Positions 37,378-49,356 are shown, numbered from the stretch's first letter. The stretch is DNA of 64,000 nt from Symsagittifera roscoffensis (GCF_963678635.1 NC_087071.1:27699378-27763377), one strand, 5' to 3'. A program made the numbers and translations. The notes: generated from the letters alone by a model not told the origin.

Positions 37378-40300
37378 TCAGAAGGAGCAATTTGTATTTC
37401 TCATCTTCCATACTTCCCATGACACAAATGTTTGCAAGTTGATTTTCCATGACGTCGATGATTTTGAATATGCACCACGAATAACCGAAACAACATACTT
37501 AAGTCTTGCAATGTTGGTTGATACAAAAACGTCACGCCAATTGTTAATTTGTAATATGTTTCTTGAAGGTTGTAGCGAGGGACAACTGAAAATTAGGTGT
37601 TCGAATGTTTCGCATTCTAAATTACAATAGAAACATTCGGGGGCATTCTCGAGAAATAAAAACCACCGCTTTCCTCGATCTTTAAAAACAGCGTATGCTA
37701 ATTTATAAAAAAAAAGTTTTTTTCCCATACATCAAGCATTGAATTTTTCCACATTTTGCCTGTAAATTTAATCAATTCTTCTTCTGAACAGAGGTAACGG
37801 TTTGCTGCAAAACCCAAGCGGAAAATCACAGCTCGATGAAAACTACAGTTTTGTAAGCAGAAATAATAAACATCTCGCGATTTTGTCTGTATTGTTATAA
37901 TTAAACGGCTATTGGTACTGTTTGAAAATATTGCAAAATCACTTGAACTTATTTCAATAGAGATGTTCGTATTTCTCAACAAATTTTTGATTTCTTTTGG
38001 TAAAATTGAATTTGTTGGTAATAAACTATTTTGATCTGACATATCAGAAGCAAAGAAATCGATAATTTTCATACTAAAAAGTTTAAGTTGTAGGCATGGT
38101 AAGCCTATCCCACCATCCAAGATGGGGTGATATAAAACTTCTTTTCTTATGTCGAGTCTGCTTGTTTTTTTTCAATTCTGTATTTAATAATTCTTGGCAT
38201 TTACTAACAGTATCCAAGTTAACTGTAGTATGACGAGCCAAATGAAAAAACTTAGGGAGAACATAAACTGACAGTGTTAATGATTTGGCCCTCAAAGATT
38301 TACTTAGTGAAATTAAACCTCGATGTTTTTGAATTTGTGAACTCAACAATAATTCAATATTTTCAATTTTTTGGGAAGTATAAAACAAGACACCAAGTAT
38401 TTTTGTTTCCTTGACTGTTTTATAGGGTGATAAATCAGGTATGGAAAGCACTTCGCTTTTACTTATGTTAATCATCATTTGAGTTTGTTTGCAAAATGTA
38501 TCGATTAAGCGAAACAACCTGTCAATACATCGGATTTTGATAAGGCAAGTTATGTCGTCTGCATATGAAACTAGTTTGGGGCACAATATCCCGAAACCTT
38601 CAATTGTTTCTGTAGATTCAATTGCTTGAAGAAGGGGTTCGATAAAAACTATGAAAAAAAAAGCGGAAAGAGGGCAACCTTGTCTCACACCGCGATGAAT
38701 TTTGAAGCTGGCTGATAAAAAACCATTTATCTCAATTACTGCTTTTGAGTCTAAATACAAAGTTTCAATAGCTCTAACTGAAAGCTCATCAAGGTTTAAC
38801 CCTTTCAAAATTTTGATGAGAAGTGATCTGTCAACTCTGTCAAATGCTTTAGAAAAGTCTAATTTTACAGCACATGAACCTCGGGTAGCCAATCGTTCTG
38901 GAGTAACCGCTTTTTTCAATTTTCGTATGGCTGTGTGCATTTGTCTTCCAGGCAAATACGCGTGCTGATGGTTTTTTACAACTTTGCAAAGGTCATTTTT
39001 AATTCGATTACAGACTACATGGGCAAAGATTTTCGCGTCAGTATTCATAAGGCTGATGGGGCGAAAATCTTGTACTGCTATGGCATTTTCAGATTTCGGG
39101 ATCAGTTTGATTATTGCTAAATTAAAACTGTTTGGAAGTTTTCCACCATGAACAAAATGATTAAAAACTTTAGCTAAAACTGAACAAAGATCATCCGTGA
39201 AAGTCTTGTATAGCTTAGAAGTAAGGCCGTCTGGTCCAGGCGAGCTTTTCAAATTCAATTTATTTTTAGCCAAGTGAATTTCATCTTCTGTAAAGTTGTT
39301 ATAGCACTCATTCTCATTTTTTTTAGTTTATTTTTTGATAAAAATGTCTTTAGTAGTTGATCGGAGTCTGTTGTAGAACTATTTGAAAAAATATTTGAAA
39401 AATACTTTCGAAATTGATTAAGAATATCTTCATCCGTATGATAAACGTTCTGATCTACTTGAATTCTCTTGATTGAGTTGATTGTGTTCTTTGATGTCCA
39501 TTGACTACAAAATTTGGGAACACCCTCGAATGTATAGCTGAGAGTTTTCTGAATTTTTCGATAATCTGAAAAATCTTTTTCCTTGGAAACTTTTTGAAGA
39601 TGTTCCAGCACCAAATGATATTTTTCAATCAAATTAGGGTTGGGACCTTTTCCGCTGTGAATGCAATCTCTGAGAACATTTTCGTGATACTTCAATAAAT
39701 TAAGTTCTTTCTGATCTACACGCTTTTTGTTCTCTTGAATAAACCTCAGAAGGTCACGAAAATTGTGCTTAAAGTTTTCGTAACTACTTGGTGATTCGTT
39801 TTCGTAAAAGTTTTTTAAGTCTTCACGAATTAAGCTGGCGTTGTTGTTTAAAATTTCTTCATTTAATTTCCAGTAACTAGGGCCGCGCTGATACAAGTTA
39901 GATGGCTTAACAAAAACGTGTAAGAGCAAATGATCAGATATTGATATTTGAATGCTTTGCATAGAATCATACTCTGTTTCGAATTTTAAGAAGACATAAT
40001 CTATGCATGCAAAAGTTTTATGTTGTTTGTCATTCTTGAGTGCAAAATCAACAAAACCAAAACAGTCAAGAGTTTGTTCTTTGAGTTGGGTAAATCGTTT
40101 GATACGTGCATCATTTAACTTAAGTATTGAAGAACTGTTAATATTATCATAACTCAGCGCATTAAAGTCACCCATCATGATAATTTTCGATTTGTTAGGT
40201 AAAAATCTGATGCTTAATTTCAGGGAATTCAAAGTTGCTCGGAATGAAATTGGGTTCGCATAAACGTTGATAACAAACCAATCAAGTTTGACAAATTTTA

Positions 40301-40595
40301 ACAATTGAAAACCTGTACTTGAAGCAATTCTTTTTGCAGGACTCAAGTTTAATGATCATAACGTTAAGAAACCACCAGAATTATTTGAGCCCGGTATGAA
40401 ATCGAATAAAACATTATATTTATCCAGTAAACTCAAATGTATATTTGTAAGTTTCGATATTTTTGCTTCCTGAATGCACAAAATGAAACTGGGCGATTTT
40501 TTTAAAACTTGGCATTTTTTGATAAGTGAGTGTAATTTAGCTGGATTTCCTATGCTAAAAATATTAACGGAAAAAATATCTGGTTTTTCGCACAT
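37378..40595 (-). pseudogene. LINE copy 1 ORF2: APE endonuclease-RT, disabled
   Basis: Same protein as the intact ORF2 at 45,358-42,119. Compared with that copy it has: TGG to TGA in LWSSNL near 40,355; a 24-bp in-frame deletion near 40,030 removing 8 residues around FCDYTHY; Arg to Cys in ARIDYVF, next to the endonuclease catalytic site; an indel near 39,300 that shifts the frame before the RT; an eight-T instead of seven-T run near 38,165; and an insertion near 37,710. RT motifs KLDFSKAFD, RGVRQGCPLS and SYADD remain readable in 39,273-38,083. It cannot make an active enzyme. Confidence 0.9.
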
Positions 40596-40753
40596 AGAAA
40601 TTTTTGATAAAACTTCCCTCCAGCCAAGTCTTTTCCGTTATTTTTTGATTTCATTTTTGGCCCTTTCTTCCGTGTTAAAACTGACCAAGAGGTTGGTGAA
40701 GTTTCACGCTCTCTTTTTGTAAGCATTCTTCGTCAGAGGAACATTTTCGTTTG

Positions 40754-41851
40754 TTAATTTTCGATATTTAATTTGTCTTTTTTTTCTTTTGCAGAGTAAG
40801 AATGAAAATCTACGACCTGATTGTTGAGAACCTCCTCCTTTTGTTTTTCTTCGCTTGGAGTAGCTGCACTGTTTGTTTTAGATTCATCAATCAAAACTCC
40901 AGATGGTGGTGCTTCAACATTCTTATCTTCTTCATTTTCGGTACCATTACAAAACTTATCGCTTGTTGTTTCGTCATCGTTTTTCTCGTCGCTGGCATTA
41001 TTGGAGCTTGGTTTTTGTGGGTAGTGATTATTTGGATTTTTGGTTATTTGGTTCCCTATGTTACACCAATCATCGTGATGACCTTTTTCTTGGCGTCCAG
41101 ACATCTTGCATTTTTGACATTCATGTAGTGAAGGTATGTGAAACGAGATTTCTACACCTTCCCACATTTTGAAGCCATCCATTCTCGATTTATAAGACCA
41201 GTCCTTCAGCTTTTTCTCTTGTTCTTCGTTTTGTATTTTAACTTCTAAAATTGCTCTTCCTGTGTAAACATACTGACCCGGTTCAGTTACGATACAGGTC
41301 TCACGTTGGAATATGGGGCTATGAATTATGTCTTCTGGCAATTGGAGAATTAATTTCGCTTCGATATCGTTGCATACATATGGCAAGTTCGACAATTTGA
41401 TTTTTGCTAGTTTAGGGTAAATGTTCTTGGGTCTATGAGACCTTGGAAAGCATCCCATGGGAAATACCGTCCTGTTAAGTAGAATGATTCCTTCGCTTTT
41501 GATGCTAGTTATGAATTGCTCTGCTTCGGGGGGAGCAATAACTGTCAGTGTATGAAGTTTGCGGTCATCTTTCGTCACGGTTATTGTTTTTGAGATTGTC
41601 ATCTTCTGTTGCATTGTTGTGGGGAATTGTTTAAGTATATCGGAAGCACAACTTCGATATGCCTGCGCCAGATTTTCAGTTGACATTACAATTTCTCTCG
41701 AGAATGGGGGGATGATTTTGATTATTTGGATTTGTTTTGTTTGTGTCGTCGATTTGTTTGCTGTTAGCGCATTTCTGAAATTTGTCTCCGTTTCAATCAG
41801 CACTTCGTGAGTAATTGGTAGTTGAGATTCCGTCAGTTGTTGTTGACTCAT
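40754..41851 (-). pseudogene. LINE copy 1 ORF1 (RNA-binding protein), truncated by a one-base insertion
   Basis: The ATG at 41,851 begins MSQQQLTESQL, the native start also found for copy 2 at 50,179. The protein has a central folded part, the block HECQKCKMSGRQEKGHHDDWC (a CX2CX9HX4C arrangement like a zinc knuckle) and an acidic/serine-rich C-terminal part. LINE ORF1 proteins bind element RNA and act as chaperones. An extra base in ENN (GAAAATTAA) makes a stop about 55 residues before the end found in copy 2, losing the basic tail (KRKCSSDGR...KKGPKMKSK). The first 365 residues are intact. Confidence 0.8.
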
Positions 41852-42118
41852 GACTTGGTTTTACTCAATGGGGGGCAAAAAAGCCTTCACCCGTAGGTAT
41901 ACTTGAAAAAAAAATTAGATTTTTCTCTTTCAAAATGTAGAAATCAGAAGGCAAAAACATCTTTTTTTTTTAAATTGTAAATTAAATTTGTTTAGTTAAG
42001 AGTTTCATAATCAATATGTACAACAAATAACATCATATTTGTTCAATTGACAATACTTTTACCGGATAACGGGTATCCTGGTTTGTTGCTGAAGTCTTAC
42101 ATTTCCTTATAGTTTATA

Positions 42119-45100
42119 TCAGAAGGAGCAGTTTGTATTTCTCATCTTCCATACTTCCCATGACACAAATGTTTGCAAGTTGATTTTCCAGGACGTCGAT
42201 GATTTTGAATATGCACCACAAATAACCGAAACAACATACTTAAGTCTTGCAATGTTGGTTGATACAAAAACGTCACGCCAATTGTTAATCTGTAATATGT
42301 TTCTTGAAGGTTGTAGCGAGGGACAACTGAAAATTAGGTGTTCGAATGTTTTGCATTCTAAATTACAATAGAAACATTCGGGGGCATTCTCGAGAAATAA
42401 GAACCACCGCTTTTCTCGATCTTTAAAAACAGCGTATGCAAATTTATAAAGAAAGTTTTTTTCCCATACATCAAGCATTGAATTTTTCCAAACTTTGCCT
42501 GTAAATTTAATCAATTCTTCTTCTGAACAGAGGTAACGGTTTGCTGCAAAACCCAAGCGGAAAATCGCAGCTCGATGAAAACTACAGTTTTGTAAGCAGA
42601 AATAATAAACATCTCGCGATTTTGTCTGTATTGTTATAATTAAACGGCTATTGGTACTGTTTGAAAATATTGCAAAATCACTTGAACTTTTTTCAATAGA
42701 GATATTCGTATTTCTCAACAAATTTTCGATTTCTTTCGGTAAAATTGAATCTGTTGGTAATAAACTATTTTGATCTGACATATCAGAAGCAAAGAAATCG
42801 ATAATTTTCATACTAAAAAGTTTAAGTTGTAGGCATGGTAAGCCTATCCCACCATCTAAGATGGGGTGATATAAAACTTCTTTTCTTATGTCGAGTCTGC
42901 TTGTTTTTTTCAATTCTGTATTTAATAATTCTTGGCATTTACTAACAGTATCCAAGTTAACTGTAGTATGACGAGCCAAATGAAAAAACTTAGGGAGAAC
43001 ATAAACTGACAGTGTTAATGATTTGGCCCTCAAAGATTTACTAAGTGAAATTAACCCGCGATGTTTTTGAATTTGTGAACTCAACAATAGTTCAATATTT
43101 TCAATTTTTTGGGAAGTGTAAAACAAGACACCAAGTATTTTTGTTTCCTTGACTGTTTTATAGGGTGATAAATCAGGTATGGAAAGCACTTCGCTTTTAC
43201 TTATGTTAATCATCATTTGAGTTTGTTTGCAAAATGTATCGATTAAGCGAAACAACCTGTCAATACATCGGATTTTGATAAGGCAAGTTATGTCGTCTGC
43301 ATATGAAACTAGTTTGGGGCACAATATCCCGAAACCTTCAATTGCTTCTGTAGATTCAATTGCTTGAAGAAGGGGTTCGATAAAAACTATGAATAAAAAA
43401 GCGGAAAGAGGGCAACCTTGTCTCACACCGCGATAAATTTTGAAGCTGGCTGATAAAAAGCCATTTATCTCAATTACTGCTTTTGAGTCTAAATACAAAG
43501 TTTCAATAGCTCTAACTGAAAGCTCATCAAGGTTTAACCCTTTCAAAATTTTGATGAGAAGTGATCTGTCAACTCTGTCAAATGCTTTAGAAAAGTCTAA
43601 TTTTACAGCACATGAACCTCGGGTAGCCAATCGTTCTGGAGTAATCGCTTTTTTCAATTTTCGTATTGCTGTGTGCATTTGTCTTCCAGGCAAATACGCG
43701 TGCTGATGGTTTTTTACAACTTTGCAAAGGTTATTTTTAATTCGATTACAGACTACATGGGCAAAGATTTTCGCATCAGTATTCATAAGGCTGATGGGGC
43801 GAAAATCTTGTACTGCTATGGCATTTTCAGATTTCGGGATCAGTTTGATTATTGCTAAATAAAAACTATTTGGAAGTTTTCCACCATGAACAAAATGATT
43901 AAAAACTTTAGCTAAAATCGAACAAAACTCATCCGTGAAAGTCTTGTATAGCTTAGAAGTAAGGCCGTCTGGTCCAGGCGAACTTTTCAAATTCAGTTTG
44001 TTTATAGCCAAGTGAATTTCATCTTCTGTAAAGTAATTATAGCCATCATTCTCATTTTTTTCGAGTTTATTTTTTGATAAAAATGTCTTTAGTAGTTGAT
44101 CGGAGTCTGTTGTAGAACTATTTGAAAAAATATTTGAAAAATACTTTCGAAATTGATTAAGAATATCTTCATCCGTATGATAAACGTTCTGATCCACTTG
44201 AATTCTCTTGATTGAATTAATTGTGTTCTTTGATGTCCATTGACTACAAAATTTGGGAACACCCTCGAATGTATAGCTGAGTGTTTTCTGAATTTTTCGA
44301 TAATCTGAAAAATCTTTTTCCTTGGAAACTTTTTGAAGATGTTCCAGCACCAAATGATATTTTTCAATCAAATTAGGGTACGGACCTTTTCCGCTGTGAA
44401 TGCAATCTCTGAGAACATTTTCGTGATACTTCAATAAATTAAGTTCTTTCTGATCTACACGCTTTTTGTTCTCTTGAATAAACTTCAGAAGGTCACGAAA
44501 ATTGTGCTTAAAGTTTTCGTAACTACTTGGTGATTCATTTTCGTAAAAATTTTTTAGGTCTTCACGAATTAAGCTGGCGTTGTTGTTTAAAATTTCTTCA
44601 TTTAATTTCCAGTAACTAGGGCCGCGCTGATACAAGTTAGATGGCTTAACAAAAACGTGTAAGAGCAAATGATCAGATATTGATATTTGAATGCTTTGCA
44701 TAGAATCAAACTCTGTTTCGAATTTTATGAAGACATAATCTATGCGTGCAAAAGTTTTATGTTGTTTGTCATAATGTGTATAATCACAAAAATCATTCTT
44801 GAGTGCAAAATCAACAAAACCAAAACAGTCAAGAATTTGTTCTTTGAGTTGGGTAAATCGTTTGATACGTGCATCATTTAACTTAAGTATTGAAGAACTG
44901 TTAATATTATCATAACTCAGCGCATTAAAGTCACCCATCATGATAATTTTCGATTTGTTAGGTAAAAATCTGATACTTAATTTCAGGGAATTCAAAGTTG
45001 CTCGGAATGAAATTGGGTTCGCATAAACGTTGATAACAAACCAATCAAGTTTGACAAACTTTAACAATTGAAAACCTGTACTTGAAGCAATTCTTTTAGC

Positions 45101-45358
45101 AGGACTCAAGTTTGATGACCATAACGTTAAGAAACCACCAGAATTATTTGAGCCCGGTATGAAATCGAATAAAACATTATATTTATCCAGTAAACTCAAA
45201 TGTATATTTGTAAGTTTCGAAATTTTTGCTTCCTGAATGCACAAAATGAAACTGGGTGATTTTTTTAAAACTTGGCATTTTTTGATAAGTGAGTGTAATT
45301 TAGCTGGATTTCCTATGCTAAAAATTTTAACGGAAAAAATATCTGGTTTTTCGCACAT
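42119..45358 (-). CDS. LINE copy 2 ORF2: AP endonuclease and reverse transcriptase (intact)
   Basis: The protein of LINE target-primed reverse transcription nicks DNA and copies its own RNA. The first ATG is at 45,358 (MCEKPDIF), 10 bases after the ORF1 stop; the frame is open upstream only to non-ATG codons. 1079 residues. The APE endonuclease spans residues 1-235: CIQEAK (Glu43), GDFNA (142-146), ARIDYVF (204-210), SDH (228-230). RT: SPGPDG, FRPISLMN, KLDFSKAFD, RGVRQGCPLS and SYADD (YADD 686-689). The C-terminal part has a CFYCNLE...FEHLIFSC Cys/His cluster near residue 1010. These RT blocks fit the L1/Tx1 group. No stop or frameshift, so it is potentially active, although its partner ORF1 is split. 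Confidence 0.93.
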   Translation of the reverse strand: MCEKPDIFSVKIFSIGNPAKLHSLIKKCQVLKKSPSFILCIQEAKISKLTNIHLSLLDKYNVLFDFIPGSNNSGGFLTLWSSNLSPAKRIASSTGFQLLKFVKLDWFVINVYANPISFRATLNSLKLSIRFLPNKSKIIMMGDFNALSYDNINSSSILKLNDARIKRFTQLKEQILDCFGFVDFALKNDFCDYTHYDKQHKTFARIDYVFIKFETEFDSMQSIQISISDHLLLHVFVKPSNLYQRGPSYWKLNEEILNNNASLIREDLKNFYENESPSSYENFKHNFRDLLKFIQENKKRVDQKELNLLKYHENVLRDCIHSGKGPYPNLIEKYHLVLEHLQKVSKEKDFSDYRKIQKTLSYTFEGVPKFCSQWTSKNTINSIKRIQVDQNVYHTDEDILNQFRKYFSNIFSNSSTTDSDQLLKTFLSKNKLEKNENDGYNYFTEDEIHLAINKLNLKSSPGPDGLTSKLYKTFTDEFCSILAKVFNHFVHGGKLPNSFYLAIIKLIPKSENAIAVQDFRPISLMNTDAKIFAHVVCNRIKNNLCKVVKNHQHAYLPGRQMHTAIRKLKKAITPERLATRGSCAVKLDFSKAFDRVDRSLLIKILKGLNLDELSVRAIETLYLDSKAVIEINGFLSASFKIYRGVRQGCPLSAFLFIVFIEPLLQAIESTEAIEGFGILCPKLVSYADDITCLIKIRCIDRLFRLIDTFCKQTQMMINISKSEVLSIPDLSPYKTVKETKILGVLFYTSQKIENIELLLSSQIQKHRGLISLSKSLRAKSLTLSVYVLPKFFHLARHTTVNLDTVSKCQELLNTELKKTSRLDIRKEVLYHPILDGGIGLPCLQLKLFSMKIIDFFASDMSDQNSLLPTDSILPKEIENLLRNTNISIEKSSSDFAIFSNSTNSRLIITIQTKSRDVYYFCLQNCSFHRAAIFRLGFAANRYLCSEEELIKFTGKVWKNSMLDVWEKNFLYKFAYAVFKDREKRWFLFLENAPECFYCNLECKTFEHLIFSCPSLQPSRNILQINNWRDVFVSTNIARLKYVVSVICGAYSKSSTSWKINLQTFVSWEVWKMRNTNCSF

Positions 45359-45368
45359 AAAAATTTTG

Positions 45369-46578
45369 CTAAAACTTCCCTCCAACCAAGTCTTCTCCGT
45401 TATTTTTAGATTTCATTTTTGGCCCTTTCTTCCGTGTTAAAACTGACCAAGAGGTTGGTGAAGTTTCACGCTCTCTTTTTGTAAGCATTCTTCCGTCAGA
45501 GGAACATTTTCGTTTGTTATTTTCGATATTTAGTTTGTCTTTTTTTTCTTTTGCAGAGTAAGAATGAAAATCTACGACCTGATTGTTGAGAACCTCATCC
45601 TTTTGTTTTTCTTCGCTTGGAGTAGCTGCACTGTTTGTTTTAGATTCATCAATCAAAACTCCAGATGGTGGTGCTTCAACATTCTTATCTTCTTCATTTT
45701 CGGTACCATCACAAAACTTATCGATTGTTGTTTCGTCATCGTTTTTCTCGTCGCTGGCATTATTGGAGCTTGGTTTTTGTGGGTAGTGATTATTTGGATT
45801 TTTGGTTATTTGGTTCCCTATGTTACACCAATCATCGTGATGACCTTTTTCTTGGCGTCCAGACATCTTGCATTTTTGACATTCATGTAGTGAAGGTATG
45901 TGAAACGAGATTTCTACACCTTCCCACATTTTGAAGCCATCCATTCTCGATTTATAAGACCAGTCCTTCAGCTTTTTCTCTTGTTCTTCGTTTTGTATTT
46001 TAACTTCTAAAATTGCTCTTCCTGTGTAAACATACTGACCCGTTTCAGTTACGATACAGGTCTCACGTTGGAATATGGGGCTATGAATTATGTCTTCTGG
46101 CAATTGGAGAATTAATTTCGCTTCGATATCGTTGCATACATAAGGCAAGTTCGACAATTTGATTTTTGCTAGTTTAGGGTAAATGTTCTTGGGTCTATGA
46201 GACCTTGGAAAGCATCCCATGGGAAATACCGTCCTGTTAAGAAGAATGATTCCTTCGCTTTTGATGCTAGTTATGAATTGCTCTGCTTCGGGGGGAGCAA
46301 TAACTGTCAGTGTATGAAGTTTGCGGTCATCTTTCGTCACGGTTATTGTTTTTGAGATTGTCATCTTCTGTTGCATTGTTGTGGGGAATTGTTTAAGTAT
46401 ATCGGAAGCACAACTTCGATATGCCTGAGCCAGATTTTCAGCTAACCTTACAATTTCTCTCGAGAATGGGGGGATGATTTTGATTATTTGGATTTGTTTT
46501 GTTTGTGTCGTCGATTTGTTTGCTGTTAGCGCATTTCTGAAATTTGTCTCCGTTTCAATCAGCACTTCATGTGTAATT
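45369..46578 (-). pseudogene. LINE copy 2 ORF1, 3' part (about 400 codons)
   Basis: From THEVLIETETN onward this frame equals ORF1 of copy 1. It continues 55 residues further, through the basic KRKCSSDGR and RKKGPKMKSK tail, to a stop at 45,369. It contains the CX2CX9HX4C knuckle. The codons upstream of 46,578 are not ORF1 but the 3' tail of the inserted R2-like element, read through by chance to a TTG. The true start lies at 50,179 beyond the insertion. Confidence 0.88.
46567..46578. repeat. Target-site duplication, left copy (12 bp)
   Basis: TCATGTGTAATT, repeated exactly at 50,133-50,144. In copy 1 the corresponding uninterrupted site is TCGTGAGTAATT (near 41,807), which confirms that the two halves were once contiguous. 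Confidence 0.92.
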
Positions 46579-46821
46579 TTTTTCTTATTTTTTTTTTCAA
46601 AGGTAATCAGAAGGTCAAAAGTATCATAGTAACCGAGGTTACAGTCATGAGTCCCTTCATCATGTATTCCAGTCAAAATCCTTGGAATTTTCTAGATATG
46701 GAAGTGATAATGATAAAAGAAGATGTCAAGTGTTTAAGTCCTTTTCATTTAAAATCGATACGGGTTACGCTTCTTCAATAAGAACACGCAACTCGACACG
46801 AGATAATATAATATACAAGTG

Positions 46822-49356
46822 TTACAAGTAAAAAATTTCGTCGAAAGTTATTTTGTCATTTATTGTTCCGAGTACGCAAGCGGCGTTCGCAATCTGTATT
46901 GCCAGGGAGATTCTCTGTTTTAAAAAGCTGCCTGCTCTGGGTTCCTCAGTGCAGATGCTTAGGTTCTTACAAAGCTTGCTCAAAAAAACTTCTGTGCTGG
47001 GGCCGGCCGCGCCCTGAATTTCAAAAGCTAGCGGTTGAAAAAGATATCCATCATTTACAAGATCTTTATATTTGTCAATTTTTCGCTCTTCCGCTTCAGC
47101 GGCAGCCGTACCAGGGTTACAAACAGACCCGGCATTAATCCTACAAGGAGCTAAGGAGTCTACTACCGTTACATCCCACAAGAGCTGCTTACCATCAGCC
47201 CATGGAACGAGCGTCAAACCGTCTGGTCGCTTCTGATCGGTCCTGTAGAGGTGTCGTGGTTCTAAAACAGACGGAATGTGAGTAGATGATAGACTCTGCT
47301 TTATAAGGGCATTCAGGTTTGAATGCCTAGAGAATCTCCCTGCACTTTTGAGGCAAGAAAGACCATGCCAACCATCCTCGGTAACGTCTTTTCCGCACAC
47401 GCATTTATGCCGTTCGCATATTTTTGATCCTAATCGAAGTCCTATCGCAATTCTGAGTTGTTGGTTCGACAGTTTTAACCTTAAATTTTTGCAGGGGATG
47501 ACGTTCAACCATTGGGATCCAAATCTATCTTGGAACGCGTTGAACCTTTTCACGTCCGTTGGTTCGAGTCGTAAAATCAAGTCTGCAATTTCGCTGTCAA
47601 AAGTTGGCTCCGTCCAATTTTTTTGGATTTCATTTTCCGGAGCCATTTCAATTTTTCCAAGGTCAAACCACCGTTTAAGCGCATCATCATAGGTTCCATC
47701 CACATGCTCCAAACCAAAGATTTCGCTCAAGGCATCTTTCGCTCCTACTGCTGAGGCTAAGAAAGCGGGTAAAGCGAGTAGACGAGCGGAAGAAACGCCC
47801 AAGCCACCTTTGGCTGCCGGGAGAACTGCTTGTAAAAACTGGTTATCATCCATTTTCACGTTAGTGACCTTGCATAACGAATTTCTTAGTAATTTATCGT
47901 AGCGTTCCAAAAAATCATTTTGCAAAAAACAAGGGCTCGTACGCAAAAAATATAGGAGTTTTGGCATGCTAAAGCAATTTTTCAGGAGGTAAAAATTATA
48001 ATGGGCGTCTAGTTTGTCAAGGACATCCGAGATTTTTTCAAGCTCCCTAATTTTTTCGTCGAGTAATTCTTTTCGGCAAAGTTCGCCGATTGGAGATCCT
48101 AAAATGAGGAGTTCTTCTTTTGTTTTTATTTTTATTTTGGGGCATATTTTTCGAAATTGTGTTAAAATTGAATTATACTGTGTACTAGTAGTCGGTCCCA
48201 AAAAACAAAGTTCACACTTCTCAGTGTTTAAGCTCAGGCCGTAAATTTGTTCCGATTTCAGAATGTTTTTAAGGTCCCGGAGTACTACCTTATAGTCGTC
48301 GGCTAAATTCCCATCATCTAAATACCAGATGTTAATTTTCGACTCCAACTGTTTGACTAGTGTATGAATTGTTTCCGCAAAAAGGGGTGGGGCTTCAGGA
48401 TCACCTTGCTGAGTTCCGTCTTCTGACATTATGACAGAGCTTCCGTAAAAAAGGTAACTAGGTTTAGCATACGCGCAATGGGTGTAATTATATAATTCGG
48501 GGCGATTTGAAAAAACATGATTCAGCATTGTTTCTCTGTTTAAAGAGTTAAAGGCATTCTTAAAATCTAGTTTTAAAAGAACAGTACATTTTGGATTGTC
48601 GTCGCGTTCAATTAGGTTTCGAAACGAGTGCGCAGCTATTTCTGCTCCTCGTTTGGTACCGCATCCTACCTGTACGTTTCCGAAAAAATTTTGTCGCTCG
48701 GAGAGGGCCTTGGTTCCAGCGCATTTAGACGCGATACGTCTCATCGTGTTGCCTATGGCAATCGGTCTCAACCCTCCGTCTATTTTTATGAGGGCGATAA
48801 GCTTTGCGCCAAAAAAGAAAGGTCTTAGTGGTTCCGGTATTTTGCCATCTCCAATGAGGTTTATCAGCTTAGTAAGCGATTTCAGAAAATTAAGTCCTGC
48901 ACTGCCATTCGACTTACTAACAAGATCTTTAAAAATTTGAGGAAATATTTTATCAGGACCTGCTGCTGATCCGTTTGGAAAGGACATTATCGCTTTGTAT
49001 AGGTCGAAATCGGTTACGAAAAAACTATCCAACTTTTCTGGATTTGGAGCTGCAAATTTGGCTCGCTGCGGGTGCTTAGATAACAATTTTTGATAGTTAT
49101 CAGTTGAAAAAGGAGCTATTTTGTCATCCGAAGCAGCAAGCCTTATTCCTCCCTTTACATTTCCTTCATCGAGCTTACTACTTATTAACTTTATTCTCTG
49201 CTCGAGGTCACTCAGAGGCGGGCTTGAAACTTGGGGATGGGGTTTTGGAAGTGACACGTCATTTGCTCGAATTTTTTTATTTATCAAAGAGCTCATGCTT
49301 GTGGTCTGTTTGCGTCCACTTCTTTTCGGTTGCTCCAAAAAAAAACAAGAACGACG
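46822..49356 (-). CDS. R2-like reverse transcriptase with C-terminal restriction-like endonuclease
   Basis: Open from just after a stop at 49,359 to 46,822; the first in-frame ATG gives MSSLINKK (about 49,293). RT motifs: AAGPDKIFPQ, LRPIAIGNTMRR, KLDFKNAFNSLN (motif A), EDGTQQGDPEAPPLF (motif B), WYLDDGNLADD (YLDD, about 48,324-48,313). The C-terminal part has a Cys/His cluster CVCGKDVTEDGWHGLSC, then RPDGLTLVPW...LLWDVT, the RPD..D pattern of restriction-like (PD-(D/E)XK) endonucleases of R2-type elements, and a conserved AAAEAEERKIDKY. About 820-840 residues. No in-frame damage. The N-terminal finger lies in another frame, entered through a run of nine T. The R2-like assignment rests on the REL endonuclease; the exact clade is open. 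Confidence 0.85.
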   Translation of the reverse strand, partial: RRSCFFLEQPKRSGRKQTTSMSSLINKKIRANDVSLPKPHPQVSSPPLSDLEQRIKLISSKLDEGNVKGGIRLAASDDKIAPFSTDNYQKLLSKHPQRAKFAAPNPEKLDSFFVTDFDLYKAIMSFPNGSAAGPDKIFPQIFKDLVSKSNGSAGLNFLKSLTKLINLIGDGKIPEPLRPFFFGAKLIALIKIDGGLRPIAIGNTMRRIASKCAGTKALSERQNFFGNVQVGCGTKRGAEIAAHSFRNLIERDDNPKCTVLLKLDFKNAFNSLNRETMLNHVFSNRPELYNYTHCAYAKPSYLFYGSSVIMSEDGTQQGDPEAPPLFAETIHTLVKQLESKINIWYLDDGNLADDYKVVLRDLKNILKSEQIYGLSLNTEKCELCFLGPTTSTQYNSILTQFRKICPKIKIKTKEELLILGSPIGELCRKELLDEKIRELEKISDVLDKLDAHYNFYLLKNCFSMPKLLYFLRTSPCFLQNDFLERYDKLLRNSLCKVTNVKMDDNQFLQAVLPAAKGGLGVSSARLLALPAFLASAVGAKDALSEIFGLEHVDGTYDDALKRWFDLGKIEMAPENEIQKNWTEPTFDSEIADLILRLEPTDVKRFNAFQDRFGSQWLNVIPCKNLRLKLSNQQLRIAIGLRLGSKICERHKCVCGKDVTEDGWHGLSCLKSAGRFSRHSNLNALIKQSLSSTHIPSVLEPRHLYRTDQKRPDGLTLVPWADGKQLLWDVTVVDSLAPCRINAGSVCNPGTAAAEAEERKIDKYKDLVNDGYLFQPLAFEIQGAAGPSTEVFLSKLCKNLSICTEEPRAGSFLKQRISLAIQIANAACVLGTINDKITFDEIFYL

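Larger units (their letters stand above)
37215..41961 (-). mobile_element. Tx1/L1-like LINE copy 1, full length but disabled
   Basis: Complete from 5' UTR (to 41,961) through ORF1 and ORF2 to a 15-base A-tail (T-run 37,215-37,229). It is about 95% or more identical by eye to copy 2. The 5' end abuts the A-tail of copy 2 with no intervening base, a head-to-tail junction. Both ORFs carry disabling changes, listed in the ORF entries. Confidence 0.85.

Noticed and set aside
40802-41128. Plus-strand ORF with strongly hydrophobic residues, repeated at 45,564-45,890
   Set aside because: It is antisense to LINE ORF1 in both copies; the membrane-like character is a shadow of the acidic/Ser-Asn-rich coding strand.
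46579-46676. N-terminal 33 residues of the apparent ORF1 frame (TGIHDEGTHDCN...)
   Set aside because: This is the 3' tail of the R2-like insertion read in frame from a TTG; the native ORF1 start is at 50,179.
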